From: Merdivicinus sp050943495
GTDB taxonomy: Bacteria; Bacillota; Clostridia; Oscillospirales; Ruminococcaceae
Direction: 5' to 3'
Assembly: GCA_050943495.1 (NCBI GenBank)
Contig: JBMNPH010000003.1
Coordinates: forward strand, 1-64,000
DNA: 64,000 nt
Shown here in pieces: positions 16,259 through 24,296 of the stretch. Position 1 is the first letter of the stretch. Every line of letters begins with the position of its first letter. Made by a program: the position numbers and the translations under genes. A model generated the notes under the pieces. That model was not told the origin of the DNA, made no database searches, and worked only from the letters and a program-made list of their open reading frames with translations.

Positions 16259-16383
16259 TTACAGTACGTTGACCCGCTTCAATGGGTCGAATGATGTGAT
16301 TTTTTTCGAATTGTGTAATCTTTCTGGATAAAACAGAGATTTTCCAAATATAAAAAGAAGTAAAAAAGTGTGGAGGCTCCGAT

Positions 16384-17073
16384 ATGAACGCTGATTTTCC
16401 CCGTATCCTGACCCTTCTGCGCAAAGAGCGCGGCATCAGTCAGAAAGAAGCTGCAAAAGAGCTGGGAATTTCCCAAGCATTGTTATCCCATTATGAAAAA
16501 GGCATCCGGGAATGCGGATTGGACTTTGTCGTACGTGCAGCTGATTTCTACCGCGTTTCCTGTGATTACCTGCTGGGACGATCTCCGGAACGTACCGGTG
16601 CGACCCTTTCGGTCGAAGATATTCCGGAAGCAGAGAATGGGGAAAAAAATAATCGCCTGCGCGGCAGTATCTTGCCAACTTTAAATAAGAAACTCATTTT
16701 TAATTCTTTAAACATCCTGTTTGATCTGCTGCAACGGCTCAACTGCACCGAGCTGACTAAAGACATCTCCGATTTTTTAATGTTGTCCGTTTATCGAATG
16801 TTCCGAATTGTTTACAGCGTCAATCATAAAAATAATCAAAATTTCTTTTTAGTTCCCAAACATCTTTCCGCTCCCAAGGCGATCGCTTCTATGGTGGAAA
16901 TTGAAGCGAATGCGGCTGCACTTGCAGACGGAACTTCTAATGGAAAGATTATTTCATCCGAGTCACGTGAATCGATCGCTCTGACATCGGAAAGCCTTGC
17001 CGCTTCGTATCCGCAATATACATCCTCGCTGCTGAACCTGATCAAAAACAGCGAACATAAAATGAATCCTTAA
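16384..17073 (+). CDS. XRE-family transcriptional regulator with C-terminal unknown domain
   Basis: A 229-residue protein. Residues ~5-65 form a Cro/CI-type HTH (ILTLLRKERGISQKEAAKEL, SQALLSHYEKG, then LDFVVRAADFYRVSCDYLLG). The YLLGRS segment after it is typical of chromosomal XRE regulators in Clostridia. The remaining ~150 residues match no family I recognise and look mostly helical. A strong GGAGG precedes the ATG and a clean terminator follows the stop, so it is monocistronic. Targets are unknown. Confidence 0.85.
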   Translation: MNADFPRILTLLRKERGISQKEAAKELGISQALLSHYEKGIRECGLDFVVRAADFYRVSCDYLLGRSPERTGATLSVEDIPEAENGEKNNRLRGSILPTLNKKLIFNSLNILFDLLQRLNCTELTKDISDFLMLSVYRMFRIVYSVNHKNNQNFFLVPKHLSAPKAIASMVEIEANAAALADGTSNGKIISSESRESIALTSESLAASYPQYTSSLLNLIKNSEHKMNP

Positions 17074-17084
17074 ACAATCTGTTC

Positions 17085-17115
17085 GCTTCCCGATTGGATC
17101 GGGAAGCTTTTTTTT
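17085..17115 (+). terminator. intrinsic terminator after the XRE gene
   Basis: GCTTCCCGAT-tgg-ATCGGGAAGC (17085-17107) is followed by eight T residues. Confidence 0.93.
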
Positions 17116-17214
17116 CCAAATTTTATCATACATTTCACAGAAATCAAAGGATATACTACCAATGCCGGGATATTTTCCCGGCGCCCTGCCATTTGTTTAA
17201 AAGGAGTGTCTACC

Positions 17215-18255
17215 ATGACCAAACGTATTTTGATTAGCTTGGGACTGGTGGTAGCGATGGCTCTCACAGGCTGTAATGCGGTCAATGACGGTGTTTCCGA
17301 TATTGGAAGCGGCGTTTCCGACCTCACAAGCGACCTCAGTTCCGGTATGTCGGATGTCGAATCCGATATCAGTTCCGGCATGTCGGACGCCAAGTCTGAT
17401 ATGCAGTCCGACATGTCCAAAGACGACATGGAATCTTCCGATCGGAAGGATTCTTCTGAATCCACCAGCGCGCCGGTTTCCGGCGCGCCTTCGGAAGAAA
17501 CAGGGATTCCGGAGGAAGCTTCCAAAATTGATATTCCAACCAGTTTGCCGGCAACCGCTTATGATCTCTGTTCATTGGATAATACCAAGCAAGGATGGGG
17601 ACAAGGGGTGCGGCTGGATGAATACAACCGTCCGGAAGCCTCTTTACTTTTTCAGGAAAAATACGGAAAATACAATGCCTCTTTCATTGGCGATCAGGAA
17701 CCAGTCATTTACCTGACCTTTGACTGTGGTTATGAAAACGGTAATACCGCCCCCATTTTGGATACGTTGAAAGAAAAAGGGGTTTCGGCGGTATTCTTTG
17801 TCATTTCTGATTATGTCAATCGTCAACCCGAACTTGTTCAGCGAATGATTGAGGAAGGCCATACAATCGGCAACCACAGTGATACCCATCTTTGTATGCC
17901 CGAACAGACAATTGAATGCTGTGAACAAGAAATTATGAATCTTCACAACCGCATGATTGAAGATTACGATTACACGATGACACTGTTCCGGCCTCCGGCA
18001 GGCGAATTTTCAGAACGTACCCTCGCTCTGACTGACCAGCTTGGATATCGTACGGTATTCTGGAGCTACGCCTATGCCGATTGGGATCCAAATAAACAGA
18101 TCGGGCCGGAAAAAGCCCTAGCAAGGGTAACAGGTGCCCTGCATCCTGGTGCGATCTATCTGCTGCATGCAGTCTCTCCTGATAATGCAGCAATCTTAGG
18201 CGACTTTATCGACACTGCTCGAGAACAAGGATATGAATTTTCTGTCCTTCAATAA
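17215..18255 (+). CDS. lipoprotein polysaccharide deacetylase (PdaA/NodB-like)
   Basis: A 346-residue secreted lipoprotein. The signal peptide ends in a lipobox LTGC (17-20), so Cys20 should be lipidated. Residues ~25-75 are a Ser/Asp/Met-rich repeat of the form SGMSDVESD, probably a flexible stalk. The NodB domain follows (~165-345): TFDCGYENG with the metal-binding Asp and the YENG pattern of the PdaA group, HSDTH as the metal-binding histidines, RPPAGEFS and a late LLHAVS. PdaA-type enzymes remove acetyl groups from peptidoglycan N-acetylmuramic acid, for example to make spore-cortex muramic-delta-lactam; that role is inferred. ATG at 17215 has AAGGAG upstream; the GTG at 17206 overlaps it. 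Confidence 0.9.
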   Translation: MTKRILISLGLVVAMALTGCNAVNDGVSDIGSGVSDLTSDLSSGMSDVESDISSGMSDAKSDMQSDMSKDDMESSDRKDSSESTSAPVSGAPSEETGIPEEASKIDIPTSLPATAYDLCSLDNTKQGWGQGVRLDEYNRPEASLLFQEKYGKYNASFIGDQEPVIYLTFDCGYENGNTAPILDTLKEKGVSAVFFVISDYVNRQPELVQRMIEEGHTIGNHSDTHLCMPEQTIECCEQEIMNLHNRMIEDYDYTMTLFRPPAGEFSERTLALTDQLGYRTVFWSYAYADWDPNKQIGPEKALARVTGALHPGAIYLLHAVSPDNAAILGDFIDTAREQGYEFSVLQ

Positions 18256-18388
18256 AAGACAGTTGTCCTAATTTCACGGATTTTCTTCACTCCCAGAAAA
18301 CCTGAAAAAAATTCATTTAAAACCAGCCAAACGCCTCACATCTCTTTTGTGCAACTTCATGAAAATGTCATAATTCTGTAATTTTCTC

Positions 18389-18417
18389 TTGATTTTCGAC
18401 AAGGTTTGCGATATAAT
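18389..18417 (+). promoter_or_regulatory. sigma-A promoter without a downstream gene
   Basis: TTGATT (18389-18394) and TATAAT (18412-18417) are 17 bp apart, on the plus strand. The only genes to the right are on the opposite strand, so it should drive an untranslated RNA. Confidence 0.75.
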
Positions 18418-18423
18418 ATATTT

Positions 18424-18582
18424 TGTCGTTAAGAATTACTTGTTCTAATCTTACAAGAGTTATTCTGATTTCCCCTTATTTTTATACACTTTGTTTTTAT
18501 CGTCCTTGCAATAGTGAGGGCGATAGTTTATTTTGTACAAAAGCAGCACGGAATATCCATGACAGGATTCCGGCTGCTTTTT
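18424..18582 (+). ncRNA. candidate small RNA (~160 nt)
   Basis: This is the stretch between a good promoter and a strong terminator, with no open frame of note. Visible structure: CTTGT/ACAAG (18439-18461 region), a single-stranded C-rich segment TTTCCCC near 18470, a hairpin ATCGTCCTT/GAGGGCGAT (18499-18524) and the terminal hairpin at 18539-18581. C-rich loops of this kind in Firmicutes sRNAs can pair with Shine-Dalgarno sequences; that is inference. I do not recognise it as 6S RNA, tmRNA, SRP RNA or RNase P RNA. Confidence 0.45.
18539..18581. terminator. bidirectional terminator between the candidate RNA and dnaC
   Basis: AAAAGCAGC-a-CGGAAT pairs with ATTCCG-GCTGCTTTT, with a 12-base loop. 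T-runs are available in both directions. It ends the dnaD-dnaC unit on the minus strand and the candidate RNA on the plus strand. Confidence 0.8.
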
Positions 18583-18584
18583 AT

Positions 18585-19550
18585 TTAGGATAAGCGTTGA
18601 CGGATGTCCTTCCCCAAAAAACGCATGTAGGTACATTTAGCAAAGAGACGGGAAACAATCCGTTGTCCATATTTATCCTGCAATTCCTGAATCGTCAGAT
18701 TACTGCTGACAATCAGCGGCTTACGGCGGGTATTGAACAATTCATAAACAATGGACTGGCTGAATGGAGTAGAAAACTCTGTCCCAAGATCATCTAAAAC
18801 CAATAAATCGGTATCCAAAAGCTGTTGAAGCGTCTGCTGGCTGCGTTCCCGGCGGAAATGTTCCTCCTCAATGGTGCTCAAAAATCCCTGTGCCGTTCCA
18901 TATACCACATCAAATCCACGTTCAATCACCCGACGTGCGATTGCCAGGGAAAGATGGGTTTTTCCCAATCCAGTGGGGCCACAGAAAAACAGGCCTTTTC
19001 CACTGCCGGAAAAATTTTCGGCATATTGGACACAATAATTGTAAACCTGTGTCATATGGCTTCGCGGCGAAACATCTCCAGCTGAAGGATCCGGCTGACT
19101 GTCATAATAACCCAATTGAAATGAACGGAAATCACAAAGTTCCAATGTGGAACTTTCATTCAACATTTTGAGAATGTAGGACTTTTCCAGCTGGCGGAAA
19201 CAATCGCAAACCTTACCTTCCACAAATCCCGTATCGTGACAACGTGGGCAAGTATAATGCACTTCCAAATAATCGGCTGGATAACCGCTCTTTTGCAATA
19301 ATTCCCGTTCCATGGCCTGCATGGCAAGATTTGCATTTCGAAGCTTCTCAAGTCCATCGGGCATATCCTTATCATGTGCAAGGATCATCTTGCTCAATTT
19401 TACCGAAGTAAGAGCCAATTCTTTGCGCAGATCGATTACCTGAGGAATTTTGCGTGCAATTTCCTCAACCCGTTCCGCCTGCTCGATCAAAGCGCGGCTG
19501 CGACGTTGGTCAAGAGTGCGGCGTGCAGCCTCCCTTGCAGATACGTTCAT
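18585..19550 (-). CDS. dnaC: replicative helicase loader DnaC/DnaI-type ATPase
   Basis: A 321-residue AAA+ ATPase. A zinc cluster is formed by C101, C104, C115 and C117 (CPRCHDTGFV, then KVCDC). Walker A is GPTGLGKT (191-198), Walker B is LLVLDD (249-254), and VSRLFAKC near the end carries the arginine-finger region. It loads the DnaB-type helicase at the origin or at restarted forks and acts with DnaD. The gene follows dnaD by 11 bases with AAGGAG at its start. The IstB/DnaC family also includes transposon helpers, but the zinc domain and dnaD partner favour the replication protein. Confidence 0.92.
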   Translation of the reverse strand: MNVSAREAARRTLDQRRSRALIEQAERVEEIARKIPQVIDLRKELALTSVKLSKMILAHDKDMPDGLEKLRNANLAMQAMERELLQKSGYPADYLEVHYTCPRCHDTGFVEGKVCDCFRQLEKSYILKMLNESSTLELCDFRSFQLGYYDSQPDPSAGDVSPRSHMTQVYNYCVQYAENFSGSGKGLFFCGPTGLGKTHLSLAIARRVIERGFDVVYGTAQGFLSTIEEEHFRRERSQQTLQQLLDTDLLVLDDLGTEFSTPFSQSIVYELFNTRRKPLIVSSNLTIQELQDKYGQRIVSRLFAKCTYMRFLGKDIRQRLS

Positions 19551-19561
19551 GGTATTTCTCC

Positions 19562-20497
19562 TTAATCAAATTTTGGAATCGACAGACCTCTGCGTTCCAA
19601 TTCCTGTATATCGTAAGACGGATCCCATCCCTTCTGCTGGCCGGAAGATATCCGTACAGAATTGCGTGTATCTTTTGCAGCAACATCGGCAGGAGTTCGG
19701 ATATTCTTCTCATACCAAGATTTCAAGATGGAATTCATATAGGGCAAGCTCAATTTATTGATACTATTCAAAGTTCTCTCATAAGCAATCTGAATCATTT
19801 CCAACCCATAGCCATATTTTTCAAGCCATGTTTGAAGATACCGCTGCTGTTCCGAAGTTAGAGGCCGATCCCCCAACCCAAGCAATTCGATAATTTGATG
19901 TTCGGAATTTTTGCGCTGATTTAATTTACGCAATGTCTCCTCGGCGAGCGCGTGAGTATTAATTCCCTGATCTGCCCAACCATTACAAAGACGCTGTATA
20001 TAAGAAAAACTATTCTTTCCGATCGAAAAACAATATTCGACCGCCATCACAATCACATCCACCGGCAAACCATAGGATTCATGAATAAAAATCAGAGTAC
20101 GCTGTTGGGTAGATGTCAGAACATTTCCCATCATCTCTTCCACGGCATGAAAAAGAAACTGAATATCCGGATTCCGATTCATGCGTTCTGCAATTTCACC
20201 TGTTGACAGACTCTGTGCTGTTACAACGACCTGAGGCTCTGCCTTTTGGGGCTTTGACTGTGCTTCAACTGTGGTAAAAACACCATTTTGTACCCAATAC
20301 CCTACTGCTTCAGTGACATCGCTTTCCGGGATTGAAAGCTTCCGAGCGATCTGCGCGGTATCCACACGGTTGGCACGCAAAACGGCCAGCAAAACCTTGA
20401 TATAAATTCCGCTCGCCGTTGAAAGATGCTTGTCCACGATATCGGTTGGCACTGCGAGGAAGGAACCCAATCCGCCTCCATTCACCTGCAATTCCAA
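19562..20497 (-). CDS. dnaD: DnaD-domain replication initiation protein
   Basis: A 311-residue protein with an N-terminal winged-helix domain (residues ~15-90, containing VDTAQIARKLSIPESDVTEAVGYW) and two helical DnaD-type regions with AEETLRKLNQ and ILKSWYEKNIRTPADV, the latter the YxxxIxxxW-type motif of the family. DnaD helps recruit the DnaC/DnaI loader to the origin and to restart sites. I prefer a TTG start at 20497 because AGGAGG lies seven bases upstream; the longer TTG start at 20515 would put that ribosome binding site inside the gene. Confidence 0.88.
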   Translation of the reverse strand: MELQVNGGGLGSFLAVPTDIVDKHLSTASGIYIKVLLAVLRANRVDTAQIARKLSIPESDVTEAVGYWVQNGVFTTVEAQSKPQKAEPQVVVTAQSLSTGEIAERMNRNPDIQFLFHAVEEMMGNVLTSTQQRTLIFIHESYGLPVDVIVMAVEYCFSIGKNSFSYIQRLCNGWADQGINTHALAEETLRKLNQRKNSEHQIIELLGLGDRPLTSEQQRYLQTWLEKYGYGLEMIQIAYERTLNSINKLSLPYMNSILKSWYEKNIRTPADVAAKDTRNSVRISSGQQKGWDPSYDIQELERRGLSIPKFD

Positions 20498-20511
20498 TTC
20501 CTCGCCTCCTC

Positions 20512-20913
20512 TCAATACAAGTCGCTTACATAAACGGCGTGCAGCTGCTTACTATCATCAAAACCGCATTGCTTATAATACTCCTGACCGCCTTCATCAC
20601 AGAGCAGAATTTTAGCAGGTATATCCCAATAATGTGCCAGCATCCGTTTAATCAGTTCTGCACCGATGGCCTGCCCCTGATAGGCAGGGTCTACCAGTAA
20701 ATAATGAAAATATGCCGTCATAGCATGATCCGTCAGCGCATTCATCAGACCTACCAGCCGATCGCCATCCCAGGCAGAGTACACTGCATCTGAATGCTGC
20801 ATGGCAGCGACTAACTTTTGCGGATAATTTCCAGACTCCCAATTGACGCTCAAAAAGAGCTGTTCCAAATCGGTAGCAGAAAAATTTTTGATATCTTTAT
20901 ATACAATCTCCAT
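20512..20913 (-). CDS. GNAT-family N-acetyltransferase
   Basis: A 133-residue acetyltransferase: YLLVDPAYQGQAIGAELIKRML (residues ~72-93) is motif A with the loop QGQAIG, and EYYKQCGFD is motif B. Start chosen at 20913, with AAGGAG nine bases upstream. It is the first gene of the dnaD-dnaC unit and ends at the dnaD ribosome binding site. The substrate is unknown. Confidence 0.85.
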   Translation of the reverse strand: MEIVYKDIKNFSATDLEQLFLSVNWESGNYPQKLVAAMQHSDAVYSAWDGDRLVGLMNALTDHAMTAYFHYLLVDPAYQGQAIGAELIKRMLAHYWDIPAKILLCDEGGQEYYKQCGFDDSKQLHAVYVSDLY

Positions 20914-20927
20914 GATTCTTCTCCTTT

Positions 20928-21674
20928 TCAATGATCCATTAAAAAAGACTTCACCAAAGCGGCAGCTTCCCGGATATAGCTGGATGGAATCGTCCAAAAT
21001 GGCGTTGATGCACCATATGAACTCACCTCTCCATATCCTGCCCTTTTCGCCAACATTTTTGCTCGAAAAGTGTGATAATCCGATGTCACGATTTTGATTT
21101 TAACCTCCTGAATCGGTCTTCCACTATCCTTCTCAATTATTTCACGGGAATAAATGAGATTTTCCATTGTACTAGTGGATTGCGTTTCCGTCAAAATTCG
21201 TTCAACAGAGTATCCTTGTCCCAGCAAATAATTTTGCATTGCCTGCGCTTCCGGAATGCTCTCATTTTTCCCTTGTCCACCTGAGACCACAAATTTCTCC
21301 CCATCCTCACAAGACACCGCCGTCTGCATCCGTGAAAGTAAGGTAAGACTCATTTCTTCTCCACGCAGCCCCGCCCCCAAAATCAGCAAATAGTCTGCTG
21401 GTTCCGAATCTTTGTGAGCAGCACTGCCGATGATTAGCATCTCCAATATTCCAAATCCAACCAGTCCAACTGCCGCAACAGGTAACAGTATTTTTTTTAA
21501 TCTCCGGGCTATTGGAAATGTTCCATATTTCTGTTCCAGAAAACCAAGAATCAGCAACGTTATTCCACCAACACAAAGGAGATTTGTAAATGGAATCATT
21601 CCTACTGCGAGGGTGGAAACCAGACAATACAGCACTATGACACTTCCCAAACTGTATAATCCTGCTGCTAACAT
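20928..21674 (-). CDS. DUF218/YdcF-SanA family membrane protein
   Basis: A 248-residue protein. Three hydrophobic helices span residues ~1-85, then a DUF218 domain follows: ADYLLILGAGLRGEE, VVSGGQGKNESIPEAQAM, LTETQSTSTMENL and VTSDYHTFRAKM. DUF218 proteins such as SanA, ElyC and YdcF are linked to cell envelope integrity; the biochemical reaction is unsettled. The start at 21674 has AGGAGG nine bases upstream and sits two bases after the PHP gene stop, so they are co-transcribed. Confidence 0.88.
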   Translation of the reverse strand: MLAAGLYSLGSVIVLYCLVSTLAVGMIPFTNLLCVGGITLLILGFLEQKYGTFPIARRLKKILLPVAAVGLVGFGILEMLIIGSAAHKDSEPADYLLILGAGLRGEEMSLTLLSRMQTAVSCEDGEKFVVSGGQGKNESIPEAQAMQNYLLGQGYSVERILTETQSTSTMENLIYSREIIEKDSGRPIQEVKIKIVTSDYHTFRAKMLAKRAGYGEVSSYGASTPFWTIPSSYIREAAALVKSFLMDH

Positions 21675-21676
21675 CT

Positions 21677-22564
21677 TTATGCCTCCTGTACCGTAATTGG
21701 AGAACTCCAAGCCAGATTTCCCTTCGCGTCCACGACTTCTACCCGCACAAAAGTCTCATCCGGCTGAAGCGAATATTCAGCTTCGGTAAGGTTTTCTCCA
21801 CTTACCACCCGGTTTGAGGACCAAACGAGGTTGGAATAAAACACGACCATACTTGCGGCGGAACAACGTACCTTTACCGTTTTTCCGGAAACTGAGACTT
21901 CCATTTTTGGCCCCTGTGATGCATAAAAATGTCCAGCCCGTAAAGCATCCATTACCGCACATTCCGTAAGTTCCTCTGCCTGCAACCAGATAAATGATCG
22001 GCAATGTTCTCCTGTATAAAAATGAGCATCATCCGAAGCAACGCAGGGAATCCGCATCCCTGCAGCTGATAATGTGTCGAGAATAACGCTGGAATCTGCT
22101 CGACGACCATTCCATGGAGTACCGGATAAAGTGTTGTAGATTTCGGATGCGTCAATTCCATTCAATTTCAGGATTTCATCTGGCCGATTCAGGGACCACG
22201 CCGGATGGGCTAAAATCGCATAACCACCTGCCCGATGAATGGCATCCAAGACCTGCTGTGCTGTTAAATGAGGCTGTTTATGCAAATCTGGAGACTGATG
22301 CATTCCAATTGCCACAAGATGATAAACACCACTTTCCGCAAGTCCGCGCAATCCAACATCATACTCACATCCTGCAAGAAGCAGCATGGAATCCTGCATT
22401 TTCGTTTCAGACAAAACCCAATGATCTGTTATCGCCAAAAAATCATAATCTTGCTTCTGATATAGAGAGATGACCTCTTGCGGCGATCTTCTTCCATCCG
22501 AATTGGTTGTATGGGCATGGAGGTTTCCCTTCCACCATTTTTTCCCTGTCCCGTCCAAATACAT
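21677..22564 (-). CDS. CehA/McbA-type PHP-domain metallohydrolase
   Basis: A 295-residue protein with a PHP fold: NLHAHTTNSDG (14-24) holds the first metal-binding histidines, FLAITDH (~42-48) the second set, AILAHPAW (~135) the third and ASDDAHF (~195) the fourth. The last ~70 residues form a beta-rich domain. Members hydrolyse phosphate esters, such as oligoribonucleotides or cyclic phosphates, or act on other substrates. The exact substrate cannot be inferred. GGAGGGAG precedes the start. Confidence 0.85.
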   Translation of the reverse strand: MYLDGTGKKWWKGNLHAHTTNSDGRRSPQEVISLYQKQDYDFLAITDHWVLSETKMQDSMLLLAGCEYDVGLRGLAESGVYHLVAIGMHQSPDLHKQPHLTAQQVLDAIHRAGGYAILAHPAWSLNRPDEILKLNGIDASEIYNTLSGTPWNGRRADSSVILDTLSAAGMRIPCVASDDAHFYTGEHCRSFIWLQAEELTECAVMDALRAGHFYASQGPKMEVSVSGKTVKVRCSAASMVVFYSNLVWSSNRVVSGENLTEAEYSLQPDETFVRVEVVDAKGNLAWSSPITVQEA

Positions 22565-22632
22565 ACCGATCTCCCTCCTATATGTATTCCTATTATACCA
22601 GTTTTATCTTCCGATTACAATAGGAAAGCAAA

Positions 22633-22662
22633 ACGTCCGATAACGAATCTGTTATCGGACGT
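22633..22662 (-). terminator. terminator of gdhA
   Basis: ACGTCCGATAAC-gaatct-GTTATCGGACGT is a perfect 12-bp stem, followed on the minus strand by TTTTG. It lies 20 bases past the gdhA stop. Confidence 0.88.
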
Positions 22663-22681
22663 AAGAGAGAACTTCTGAAAA

Positions 22682-24031
22682 TCAAACGATTCCCTGAGCC
22701 ATCATAGCGTCGGCAATTTTTTCAAAGCCTGCAATATTGGCACCCATAACCAGGTTGCCCTCATGACCATAAGTTTTCGCTGCTTTTTCCGCACTGTGGA
22801 AAATGTTGACCATGATGCCTTTCAATTTCGCATCGACTTCCTCGAAAGTCCAGGAATACCGCATGGAATTCTGAGACATTTCCAAACCGGAAGTTGCAAC
22901 ACCGCCAGCATTGGCTGCTTTTGCAGGCCCGAACAAAACGCCTGCATTCAGGAACGCTTCTACTGCGTCCGGGGTAGAAGGCATATTCGCGCCCTCAGCC
23001 ACTGCCATTACACCATTTGCGATCAATGTTTTTGCGGACTCGCCGTCCAACTCATTCTGAGTTGCACAGGGCAATGCGATATCACAGGGAATAGTCCAGA
23101 TGCCCTTACAGCCCTCGGTATAAACTGCACCGTCTACACGTTTTGCATATTCGGAAATACGGCCGCGTTCCACTTCCTTGATCTGTTTTACAACATCCAG
23201 TTTGATACCATCTTTATCGTAAACATAACCGTTCGAGTCGGACAAAGCCACGACTTTTGCGCCCATTTCCTGTGCTTTTTCGGTGGCATAAATTGCAACA
23301 TTACCGGATCCGGAAATCACAACTGTTTTGTCCTTCATAGAGTCGTTTTTCATGCAATTCAGCATTTCCTGAGTAAAGTAGAGCAAACCATAACCAGTTG
23401 CTTCTTTCCGCGCTAAAGAACCGCCATAGGTCAAACCTTTTCCGGTCAGAACGCCAGTAAATTCGTTACGGATTCTCTTATACTGCCCATACATAAAGCC
23501 GATTTCACGTGCACCAACACCGATATCACCTGCAGGAACATCTGTATCCGCACCAATGTGGCGGCAGAGTTCTGTCATAAAGCTCTGGCAAAAACGCATT
23601 ACCTCATTATCTGATTTTCCTTTGGGATCAAAATCAGAACCGCCTTTACCGCCGCCCATCGGAAGGCTGGTAAGGGAATTTTTAAAGCACTGCTCAAAGC
23701 CAAGGAATTTGATAACCGACTGATTAACAGAAGGATGGAAGCGGAGACCACCCTTATACGGACCGATTGCAGAATTGAACTGAACACGGAAACCACGGTT
23801 TACCTGAACTTTTCCCTGGTCATCGACCCACGGTACACGGAACTGAATCATGCGTTCCGGCTCTACGATTCGCTCAATTACACCTTTTTCCATTAATTCC
23901 GGACGCTTTTCAACTACCGGTTCAAAAGATTCCAGAACTTCCTGAACAGCCTGGATAAATTCGGGTTCATTTGCATTGCGCTTCTTCACGGTCTCGAGGA
24001 CGCCGAGAAGATACTCATTTTTCAGTGCCAT
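22682..24031 (-). CDS. gdhA: NADP-type glutamate dehydrogenase
   Basis: A 449-residue hexameric-type GDH. PMGGGKGGSDFDPKGKSD (residues ~122-139) holds the substrate and catalytic lysines, DVPAGDIGVGAREIG follows, and the Rossmann loop is ISGSGNVA (~240). It interconverts 2-oxoglutarate plus ammonia and glutamate. The length and the GGKGGSDFDPKGKSD pattern place it with the ~450-residue NADP-linked enzymes of anaerobes. It is monocistronic, with its own promoter and terminator. With glnN and asnA further right it is part of the cell's ammonia assimilation set. Confidence 0.97.
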   Translation of the reverse strand: MALKNEYLLGVLETVKKRNANEPEFIQAVQEVLESFEPVVEKRPELMEKGVIERIVEPERMIQFRVPWVDDQGKVQVNRGFRVQFNSAIGPYKGGLRFHPSVNQSVIKFLGFEQCFKNSLTSLPMGGGKGGSDFDPKGKSDNEVMRFCQSFMTELCRHIGADTDVPAGDIGVGAREIGFMYGQYKRIRNEFTGVLTGKGLTYGGSLARKEATGYGLLYFTQEMLNCMKNDSMKDKTVVISGSGNVAIYATEKAQEMGAKVVALSDSNGYVYDKDGIKLDVVKQIKEVERGRISEYAKRVDGAVYTEGCKGIWTIPCDIALPCATQNELDGESAKTLIANGVMAVAEGANMPSTPDAVEAFLNAGVLFGPAKAANAGGVATSGLEMSQNSMRYSWTFEEVDAKLKGIMVNIFHSAEKAAKTYGHEGNLVMGANIAGFEKIADAMMAQGIV

Positions 24032-24063
24032 TGTTGGTACCCCCTACGTAATAGAATAGCTAT

Positions 24064-24092
24064 ATTATACTCCACAATTTCCGATTGCGCAA
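24064..24092 (-). promoter_or_regulatory. gdhA promoter
   Basis: On the minus strand TTGCGC (24087-24092) and TATAAT (24064-24069) are 17 bp apart, giving a short leader of about 25 bases before the gene. Confidence 0.8.
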
Positions 24093-24213
24093 GGGGTTTT
24101 GCAATATTTTTTTGATTTCCTGCATATTTTACAAAATATAATATCTCTTTTTACTTCAATTCCATAATTTTATACTTTTTGCAGTTTTTTTCACCTGCAA
24201 TTGCAGAATGCAA

Positions 24214-24242
24214 AAAGGCTTCGGACATAGTCCGAAGCCTTT
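24214..24242 (-). terminator. terminator of the str operon (after tuf)
   Basis: AAAGGCTTCGGA-catag-TCCGAAGCCTTT, with an A-run on the left side (24212-24216) giving T residues on the minus strand. It lies ~55 bases past the tuf stop. Confidence 0.9.
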
Positions 24243-24296
24243 AACATTATTTGAGTACGTAGCCAAAAGTAGAACGTCCAACCATAGAAAGATCAA

